NCBI GenBank assembly: GCA_900557355.1
Contig: USSR01000478.1
Span: 1-5,551 of the forward strand
Length of the DNA: 5,551 bases
Source of the DNA: an uncultured Bacteroides sp.
Lineage (GTDB): Bacteria > Bacteroidota > Bacteroidia > Bacteroidales > Bacteroidaceae
Direction of reading: 5' to 3'
The notes under the pieces: generated by a model
Database searches by the model: none
What the model saw: only the letters and a program-made list of their open reading frames with translations
Told to the model about the DNA's origin: nothing
Program-made: the position numbers and the translations under genes
Part shown: one piece after another, positions 1 through 5,551 of the stretch
Numbering within the stretch: position 1 is the first letter of the stretch
Layout of the letters: the number at the start of each line of letters is the position of its first letter

Positions 1-1124
1 AGTAATGAATGTGATGATGGATTCATAATCTGGATGGCACGACGTATATTCTTATATTCCGGTGAAGTACCAAATTCTGCTTCCATGTGATAAGTTCCTA
101 CCCCACCTTTACGGAAACCATTTCTAGGCTGCCAACGTGCCATGCCTTCCAAAGATTTCATACTATTCCCATAACGGTCGGTATAGGGATAACCGCCATC
201 CATCGCAGCATCGGTCGCTTCGAAGTTTTCAGTCATTATAGTTCTTCTCGTAATTACCTCTTCGGTCATTACTCCGCCAAAAGTTTCTACCAACCCTGGT
301 CCCCAAACCTTACCATCAATAAGTCGTTTGTCTAAATTTGAATCACTTCCCGGTTTGTAGGCTTGGATAATGAAATAATCAAAGTAAGTTCCAATTTCAG
401 GCTTGGTAGTAATTCTTTGAGGTTCACCATCAATGACCAATAGTCTTCCTGTTCCGGATTTCGGTCCCAGATACTTGCCTAATTCGTCAATAAAGAAAAA
501 CAAATGTTCATCTGAATTGACTATATTTCCGGTGTAGGGTCCGGCCACAGGTTCGTAATCTATATCAAATCCATCATAACCATATAGATTTAAAGTATCT
601 ACAATCGCTTTTGCATATTTGCGGATTGAAGTTTCTACTGCTTCTATATTACTTTCGTCTGACGGGTATCCCCAAAAATCATTAATAGCTTCCTGTTTAC
701 TATTGTATCCCATTTCTTCCCAATTATCCAGTATATTCTGTGGAGTCAGTTTGTCTCCTACACCACCGATAATTGAACAGTATATAATTTTTGTACCTTT
801 CATGTTCTGGCAAAAAGCCATATCCTTACGTTGAGCTTCAGAAAGATTCGTTCCATTATCCCAAATAGAAACAATATCTACGCTATCCGGAATACCAGCT
901 AGAGAGCTTTTCATAAAAGCACCTTCACCACTCCAGCCACCAAACCAGCCAAAGGCAACTTGGTGATCTGTCTGCTTATAGGCACGCAAGGCCGCATAAT
1001 ATTCATCCGATACGATCGATTCGGGAAAAGTTTTTGCTTCCGACTCCGTCCAGTCACTGCAACCGATCAATGAGGTCGTTGCCAGTGATATGAGTACAAT
1101 GTATAATAAATAAATTTTCTTCAT
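1..1124 (-). CDS. GH18-family surface lipoprotein, putative endo-beta-N-acetylglucosaminidase (3' end cut by window)
   Basis: Predicted outer-membrane lipoprotein of glycoside hydrolase family 18, probably cleaving GlcNAc-beta-1,4-GlcNAc in N-glycan-type substrates. Seen: 374 codons are open to the window edge with no stop. The start at 1124 is fixed by an AAGGA Shine-Dalgarno 5 bases upstream and by a signal peptide (MKK, then a hydrophobic run) ending in lipobox LIGC, with lipidated Cys at residue 22. Acidic residues follow (SDWTESE), as in exported Bacteroides lipoproteins. The GH18 barrel strands appear in order: GWFGGWSG (59-66), a strand-3 SIIGG resembling the SxGG motif (117-121), the catalytic motif DGFDIDYE (184-191, with D184, D187, D189 and proposed acid E191), FIIQAY (strand 6, Y256) and W331 near strand 8. 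Known of the family: the last Asp and Glu of DxxDxDxE drive substrate-assisted catalysis. Inferred: it resembles the BT1044-like GH18 group of gut Bacteroides rather than classical chitinases, and only a few C-terminal residues are missing. The family call is strong; the exact substrate is uncertain. Confidence 0.9.
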   Translation of the reverse strand, partial: MKKIYLLYIVLISLATTSLIGCSDWTESEAKTFPESIVSDEYYAALRAYKQTDHQVAFGWFGGWSGEGAFMKSSLAGIPDSVDIVSIWDNGTNLSEAQRKDMAFCQNMKGTKIIYCSIIGGVGDKLTPQNILDNWEEMGYNSKQEAINDFWGYPSDESNIEAVETSIRKYAKAIVDTLNLYGYDGFDIDYEPVAGPYTGNIVNSDEHLFFFIDELGKYLGPKSGTGRLLVIDGEPQRITTKPEIGTYFDYFIIQAYKPGSDSNLDKRLIDGKVWGPGLVETFGGVMTEEVITRRTIMTENFEATDAAMDGGYPYTDRYGNSMKSLEGMARWQPRNGFRKGGVGTYHMEAEFGTSPEYKNIRRAIQIMNPSSHSL

Positions 1125-1129
1125 AAAAG

Positions 1130-1134
1130 TCCTT
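1130..1134 (-). promoter_or_regulatory. Shine-Dalgarno sequence for the GH18 gene
   Basis: On the minus strand AAGGA lies 5 bases before the ATG at 1124, inside the 27-base gap after the susD-like stop codon. It decides the start: the other nearby ATG, at 1143, is out of frame and would lie upstream of this site. No -7-type promoter (TAnnTTTG) is visible in the gap, so the gene probably depends on read-through from the susC/susD transcript. Confidence 0.7.
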
Positions 1135-1151
1135 TTTATGCATTATATAAA

Positions 1152-2702
1152 TTAGTTCTTTTTAGCCCACTTTAAGTCAGTAGCTTCATTATCAGCACCA
1201 CCGAGTTCTGCTACTCCCAGATCATAATTGGCTTTATTGTTTTGTGCCTCTGTATAAGGGAAGCTTAAACGACGCATACCGCGTTGGCTGCTCACACCAC
1301 AATCTGATAGATTGTCGATACAAGGATAAAGTTCCGGATAACCTGTACGGCGATATTCAGCCCATGCTTCCAATCCTAATGGATAATTGGCGATCCATTT
1401 TTGAGTAATGACACGTTGGAAATTCTTTCCATTTACGTTGTCAGACTCGCTGTCATCCCACATTACACTCACAGTATTGGTAATTGTAGCAGTAGCATTT
1501 TGCACAACATCACTTTCATGTGATACGACAGGAGCCTCGTCAATCTTCATGTATTCAGTGGCTGAAACCTGATATTGTTCCATTGATAAATTAATACCAT
1601 CTTCGTAATAGGCTTTTGCTGTTTTAGAACCGACATTCCAACCACGCAATTTTCCTTCTGCACGTAAAAACGCTGTCTCTGCAGCACAGAAAACCATTAA
1701 TTTAGAAGTTGCCGTATATGCAGGAATAGAGAATCCTGCTGCATCTGCCTTTTTAAAATCAGCATCTCCAGTACGCATACCTACATATTTATCTGTTTTC
1801 CCGGCAAGGGTAGACTTATTAAAGAACTTCGGCATACGTGGATCGCCATATGCATTCATATAATCTACAATATTTGCATTCACACGCAGATCACCCCAAC
1901 TTACAGCTGCCAGTTGATAGGGATTACTCTGCGTGCCACAAGAAAGCATAGCATTATCCGAATTACTTTCAATCAATCCTGCTTTATGTGTTACTGCTGC
2001 TTCAGCTGCCTCTTGAGCAATGCCAGGCCATGTTCCGCTGATTCGCATTGCAACACGTAAACGCATTGAATTGGCTAGCTTAGCCCAACCTGAATAATTT
2101 CCATCGAAAACCGGGTCATTGGCACCTAATGGTGCGTTACCATTAGTCTCTACATAATAATTATAAAGAACGTCAGCAGCATTAGCTAAATCACTTAATA
2201 TATTTGCATAAACTTGTTCCTGAGTATCATAAGAAACATAAAAATTACCTTTCTTTACTTGACTATAAGGCATCGGTCCATAACAGTCTGCTACACGAAG
2301 CATCGTTATTGCACGTATCATACACGCAAAAGCATAATAATGTCCCGTAGAATTAGTTGCTTCCTGTATTTGGAAAAAGTTTCCATATATTTTTTCAAAC
2401 GGAGTGTTCCAGGGGGTAGCATTCCAGGCATCACTCTGATTGAATGTGCTGAAGTTTGTACCACTCCATGTGTTAGAACAGCATAGATAGCCACCTAACT
2501 GTCCCACCATCTGATCTTGCATTTGAGAGTCATTCTGTTGAATATTCACAATTGTTTCAATCATAGATTTCATCAAAGTCGCAGGGTCTGCATCATGAAT
2601 TTGATATTGATTCGTATTATACTCCTCAAATTTATCGGTACAACTTCCTGCCAGTAACAACAGAGCGGCACCGACTGTGATATTTCTTAAATATTTTCTC
2701 AT
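1152..2702 (-). CDS. SusD/RagB-family outer-membrane glycan-binding lipoprotein
   Basis: Complete 516-residue SusD-like lipoprotein. It would sit on the cell surface, bind the target oligosaccharide and close over the neighbouring SusC-like transporter. Seen: a signal peptide (MRKYLRN, then a Leu/Ala run) ends at LAGSC, with the probable lipidated Cys at residue 21. Family hallmarks follow in order: FEEYNTN (25-31), DCYGPMPYS (139-147), WAKLANSMRLRVAMR (206-220), YGDPRMPKFF (285-294), AAETAFLRAEGKLRGW (340-355, a TPR-like helix), ITQKWIANYP (432-441) and EAWAEYRRTGYPEL (445-458). The C-terminal part reads RRLSFPYTEAQNN (477-489). These match the SusD-like groups that start with an 'EEYNTNP'-type segment, and the length is normal for them. 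It begins 17 bases after the susC-like stop and is followed by the GH18 gene. Odd: eight cysteines besides the lipid-anchored one, including an adjacent pair at 74-75. Ligand identity cannot be read from sequence; binding residues in SusD proteins are poorly conserved. Confidence 0.96.
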   Translation of the reverse strand: MRKYLRNITVGAALLLLAGSCTDKFEEYNTNQYQIHDADPATLMKSMIETIVNIQQNDSQMQDQMVGQLGGYLCCSNTWSGTNFSTFNQSDAWNATPWNTPFEKIYGNFFQIQEATNSTGHYYAFACMIRAITMLRVADCYGPMPYSQVKKGNFYVSYDTQEQVYANILSDLANAADVLYNYYVETNGNAPLGANDPVFDGNYSGWAKLANSMRLRVAMRISGTWPGIAQEAAEAAVTHKAGLIESNSDNAMLSCGTQSNPYQLAAVSWGDLRVNANIVDYMNAYGDPRMPKFFNKSTLAGKTDKYVGMRTGDADFKKADAAGFSIPAYTATSKLMVFCAAETAFLRAEGKLRGWNVGSKTAKAYYEDGINLSMEQYQVSATEYMKIDEAPVVSHESDVVQNATATITNTVSVMWDDSESDNVNGKNFQRVITQKWIANYPLGLEAWAEYRRTGYPELYPCIDNLSDCGVSSQRGMRRLSFPYTEAQNNKANYDLGVAELGGADNEATDLKWAKKN

Positions 2703-2719
2703 AACATTAGCTTTTTCTT
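2703..2719 (-). promoter_or_regulatory. Translation-initiation spacer between susC-like and susD-like genes
   Basis: The 17 bases between the susC-like TAA and the susD-like ATG read AAGAAAAAGCTAATGTT on the minus strand. The A-rich AAGAAAAAG can serve as a weak ribosome-binding region, as is common in Bacteroides, where Shine-Dalgarno matches are often poor. An ATG at 2707 is out of frame and meets TGA after one more codon, so ATG at 2702 is the start. The gap is too short for a terminator, which supports co-transcription. Confidence 0.45.
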
Positions 2720-5551
2720 TTAGAATTGAACTTTCACATTAAAACCGAAGTTACGCAAGCTGGGTTGCATAAAGTAGTCTACATTCATATAATAGTTACT
2801 GGAGGTAGAGGCAGACAATTCCGGGTCAAATGGGGCTTTACAATAAATCATCCATAAATTACGTCCTACAATACCCAAAGTAACATTCGCCACATTTTTA
2901 AACCATCTTTTAGGAAGTGTATAGTTTAGACTCAATTCCTGCAAACGTACATTGGTTGCACTATATAGATAATAACGACCGTAGCCACCTTCACCCGTAC
3001 CAATAGTCTGGTAATACTTTTGGGCGTTAACTTTGCCGTTATTAATAGGTATACCACCATTATCACGAGCTGTTGCAGATGTTTCGGATACTCCATAATA
3101 ATCTAAAATACCTTGAGTAGCCGAATAAGCTAATCCGCCTACACGGGCTGATAATACAACTCCTAAATCAATTCCTTTATAAGTGAAATGATTGGTCCAT
3201 CCGAGGTTGAAATCAGCATCCAGATTACCTACTTTTACCGGAGTGTTTGATGAAGTGATACCCAGATTACCATTCTGATCGACTTTTATATTACCGTTAT
3301 TGTCTTTTGTCAGTTGGTTGTATACATAGATATCAGTCATGGAGCCTCCTTCTGTCAGGATGACGCGAGGAGCTACATTCTCTTTACCTAACCAACCCAC
3401 ATTCATTTCATCCATTTGGATAGCTTCTCCTGTCACGGGATTCACGCTGCCGCTTGCCAGTCGTTTCACCTTGTTACGGTTTAGAGTGAAGGTTGCATTA
3501 GAAGACCATCCGAATCCTGCCCATTTATCGTTGAACCCTAAAGCCAATTCAAGACCTTGGTTTTGCACGTTACCAGCTTGTACAATCGCTTGTTTATATC
3601 CGGAAGAAGAGGGAATATCTACCTTAAATGTTTGGTTCAGTGTGTTAGAACGATAGTAAGTTGCGTCTAAATTGAAACGGTTTCCCCAGAATTTCAAGTT
3701 CAAACCGATTTCCCAGGACTTAGTCTTTTCAGGTTTCATGTTGTCCATCGGGTAAACGGTCGGATTCGCCCAGTTATGTGTCTGGCTGTTGTATTCGTAA
3801 CCCGGATTAGTAAGGAAACGATCGAAAGAAGAGGCTACCACTGTATATGAACCGCGTATTTTAGCATAAGAGATCACCTCGGGCAGTTTAACCATTTCTG
3901 ATAATAAAGCCGATAAACCGACTGACGGATAAAAGAAAGATTTCTGTTTGGAGAATGCAAGTTTTGAATCCCAGTCATTACGTCCGGTTACGGTTAGATA
4001 CAGTTGATTTTTCCAACTTAATTCAGCACTGGCAAAAATACTTTGAATTTCATCTTCATATCCGGTAGGGTCCGGTTTATAGTTGGCGGAGAAATTAATA
4101 TTGTTGATCTGGAAGAAGTTAGGAATAACCAGGTCACCTGCAATATATAACTGATCCATTGAAGTATGATATATGGAAGCACCAACATTGGCTGTTAAAT
4201 GAAAATCACCAAATGTTTTATCTATATTAGCCAGGAAATCGGCATATAAAGAACGTTCCTGACGCATGGCATCTTCAAAACCACCGCTTACACCACAGAA
4301 TGTTGTTAATGTAGAAGCAGATTTTTCGTTTTTATTCCGGTAGTCGGAGTTGTCCAGATTGACACGACCGACAACATTGAGCCAATCTGCAGCCTGCCAT
4401 TTCAAAGAAGCGTTCATCATATAACGTTTCTTGTTGGAAGTACGGTTGATGCGATTTTGTATCCAATATGGATTTTGTAATGACAAACTTGCATCACCAT
4501 AAGGCCAATATTGTTCCATATAGCCGTAGTTAGTATTATAACGTTCATACAAACGAATTTCGTCAAAGTTGTCTCCACGAGGGAATAGATACAGTGATGG
4601 GAGAGGGTTATAATACTGTCCTTGAGAAACCATGTTTTTGTTGTTCTGAACGATATATTGTGCACCGATATCCAGAGTAAGTTTATCATTCAGGAAATGG
4701 GTGGTATTACGTGCCGTAAAATTATAACGGTTATAGGAGTTATTCGGAAGAATTCCACCGGAGTTAGTTGTAGAAGCAGAAAGATAGGTCTGGTTTTTGG
4801 TATTTCCTGTAGATAATGCTACCGAATTGATAACATTGGATCCTGTTTCAAAGAAGTCAGATGGGTTATATCGACGGTTTGCCAATTCTCCCCAGCTGAA
4901 TAATCCGGAACTTGTACCATAACGGTTCTGCATATCCGGCATAATATATGCTTTAGAGAAAGTAGTACTGTTGGATACTGTTATGGTCGTTTTCTCTGTT
5001 TGGCCTTTTTTAGTAGTAATTAAAACAACACCGTTTGCCGCAGCAGAACCATATAATGCTGCCGCAGAAGGACCGGTCATCATACTAATACTAGCAATAT
5101 CATCAGGATTTAAGTCAGCAACAGCATCTGATCCTCCCATTTCTCCAAATAATCCTTCGCCACCGCTTTTTCCTGTATTAAAAATAGGTACACCATCAAT
5201 TACATACAATGCATTGTTATCTTTAGTCAGAGATTTCATACCACGCATAACAACACGTGTGGCACCACCAGCACCGGTTGCACCACTATTAATTTGAACA
5301 CCGGCAACCTTTCCTGATAATGAATTCATAAAATTGGCGTCCTTAACAGCTGTCAATTCATCACCTTTTACCTCTTGTACATTATAACTTAACGCCTTGG
5401 TTGCACGCTTGATACCTAATGCAGTAACAACAACTTCATCCAATACTTGTGTATCTTCTCCTAAGGTTATTTTAAGAGGTTGGGCATTGGCAAGCGTGAT
5501 TGTTTGGGAGGCATAACCGATATAGGATACTTCAAGTACATCACCTTTAGC
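2720..5551 (-). CDS. SusC/RagA-family TonB-dependent glycan transporter (5' end cut by window)
   Basis: Outer-membrane beta-barrel that imports oligosaccharides delivered by its SusD partner, powered by TonB. Seen: 943 residues from the window edge to TAA at 2720-2722 (numbered from 5551). Residues 1 to about 30 (GDVLEVSYIGYASQTI) are the end of a carboxypeptidase-regulatory-like domain. The TonB-box-like VLDEVVVTALGIKR (36-49) follows. The plug contains ALYVIDGVPI (114-123), LNPDDIASIS (147-156) and the SusC signature ALYGSAAANGVVLITTKKG (165-183). The remaining ~760 residues form the barrel, rich in alternating aromatic strands such as LQELSLNYTLPKRWF and ending with LRNFGFNVKVQF, a terminal Phe typical of outer-membrane barrels. 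The family's usual length is about 1,000 residues, so roughly 60-100 N-terminal residues, including the signal peptide, lie off the window. A TTG at 5443 is not the start, because the frame and domain homology continue upstream. Whether an N-terminal STN domain (a mark of sigma/anti-sigma control) is present cannot be seen. Confidence 0.97.
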   Translation of the reverse strand, partial: AKGDVLEVSYIGYASQTITLANAQPLKITLGEDTQVLDEVVVTALGIKRATKALSYNVQEVKGDELTAVKDANFMNSLSGKVAGVQINSGATGAGGATRVVMRGMKSLTKDNNALYVIDGVPIFNTGKSGGEGLFGEMGGSDAVADLNPDDIASISMMTGPSAAALYGSAAANGVVLITTKKGQTEKTTITVSNSTTFSKAYIMPDMQNRYGTSSGLFSWGELANRRYNPSDFFETGSNVINSVALSTGNTKNQTYLSASTTNSGGILPNNSYNRYNFTARNTTHFLNDKLTLDIGAQYIVQNNKNMVSQGQYYNPLPSLYLFPRGDNFDEIRLYERYNTNYGYMEQYWPYGDASLSLQNPYWIQNRINRTSNKKRYMMNASLKWQAADWLNVVGRVNLDNSDYRNKNEKSASTLTTFCGVSGGFEDAMRQERSLYADFLANIDKTFGDFHLTANVGASIYHTSMDQLYIAGDLVIPNFFQINNINFSANYKPDPTGYEDEIQSIFASAELSWKNQLYLTVTGRNDWDSKLAFSKQKSFFYPSVGLSALLSEMVKLPEVISYAKIRGSYTVVASSFDRFLTNPGYEYNSQTHNWANPTVYPMDNMKPEKTKSWEIGLNLKFWGNRFNLDATYYRSNTLNQTFKVDIPSSSGYKQAIVQAGNVQNQGLELALGFNDKWAGFGWSSNATFTLNRNKVKRLASGSVNPVTGEAIQMDEMNVGWLGKENVAPRVILTEGGSMTDIYVYNQLTKDNNGNIKVDQNGNLGITSSNTPVKVGNLDADFNLGWTNHFTYKGIDLGVVLSARVGGLAYSATQGILDYYGVSETSATARDNGGIPINNGKVNAQKYYQTIGTGEGGYGRYYLYSATNVRLQELSLNYTLPKRWFKNVANVTLGIVGRNLWMIYCKAPFDPELSASTSSNYYMNVDYFMQPSLRNFGFNVKVQF

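Larger units (their letters stand above)
1..5551 (-). other. Partial polysaccharide utilization locus operon (susC-like, susD-like, GH18)
   Basis: Three minus-strand genes follow each other with gaps of 17 and 27 bases and no visible terminator hairpin, so they are read as one operon. The arrangement transporter, surface binding protein, surface glycosidase is the core of a Sus-type uptake system. GH18 lipoproteins placed directly after a SusC/SusD pair are known from Bacteroides loci for host N-glycans, which makes a GlcNAc-containing host glycan the leading substrate guess. The operon extends beyond both window edges: the promoter, regulator and any exo-glycosidases are not visible. Confidence 0.85.

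Noticed and set aside
87..335. Plus-strand open frame of 82 codons opposite the GH18 gene
   Set aside because: It lies wholly antisense to a gene with conserved GH18 residues, has no family resemblance and no ribosome-binding site I can see.
619..834. Plus-strand open frame of 71 codons opposite the GH18 gene
   Set aside because: Antisense to the conserved barrel region; its composition is that of the complement of the real gene.
1126..1137. Near-palindrome AAAAGTCCTTTT in the gap before the GH18 gene, considered as a hairpin or terminator
   Set aside because: The arms leave only a 2-base loop, too small for a stable hairpin, and there is no GC-rich stem. The sequence is better explained as the Shine-Dalgarno site and its A/T-rich flanks.
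2214..2486. Plus-strand open frame of 90 codons opposite the susD-like gene
   Set aside because: Antisense to the conserved SusD N-terminal half; no recognisable domain.
3339..3656. Plus-strand open frame of 105 codons opposite the transporter barrel
   Set aside because: Chance open frame opposite a long real gene; no domain and no sensible neighbours on that strand.
4417..4816. Short open frames on both strands inside the transporter gene (4417-4689 minus, 4622-4816 plus)
   Set aside because: Both overlap the continuous SusC-like frame and show no independent coding evidence.
4971..5297. Plus-strand open frame of 108 codons opposite the plug domain
   Set aside because: Antisense to the most conserved part of the SusC signature; hydrophobic Ala/Pro-rich translation is explained by the complement of Gly/Ala-rich plug codons.

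Overview
The window holds part of a polysaccharide utilization locus (PUL) from a Bacteroidetes bacterium, most likely Bacteroides or a close relative. The evidence is a SusC-like TonB-dependent transporter followed directly by a SusD-like surface lipoprotein, a pairing characteristic of this phylum. A glycoside hydrolase family 18 (GH18) lipoprotein follows them. All three genes lie on the minus strand and are transcribed from high to low coordinates, so the window is best read from its right end.

Layout in transcription order: (1) 5551-2720, a susC-like gene cut at its 5' end by the window edge. It runs from the tail of a carboxypeptidase-like domain through the plug to the complete beta-barrel. 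(2) After a 17-base gap, 2702-1152, a complete susD-like gene of 516 codons. (3) After a 27-base gap with a clear Shine-Dalgarno sequence, 1124-1, a GH18-type lipoprotein whose last few codons are probably off the left edge. The spacing and shared strand indicate one operon. There is no intergenic stretch over 30 bases, and I see no terminator, RNA gene, mobile element, CRISPR array or long repeat. The operon promoter and the regulator are outside the window.

How they work together (inference from the family): the GH18 enzyme, tethered to the outer membrane, would cut a glycan containing beta-linked N-acetylglucosamine. The most plausible target is the chitobiose core of host N-glycans, because GH18 lipoproteins paired with SusC/SusD in gut Bacteroides include endo-beta-N-acetylglucosaminidases. 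The SusD-like protein would capture the released oligosaccharide and act as the lid of the SusC transporter, which imports it using energy from TonB. The GH18 active-site motif is intact, so this copy looks catalytic rather than a binding-only relative. The actual substrate cannot be settled from this segment.

Overall this is a well-formed example of a known type of system. I found no strong sign of a new one. The points worth a second look are the glycan specificity of the GH18 protein and the many cysteines in the SusD-like protein.
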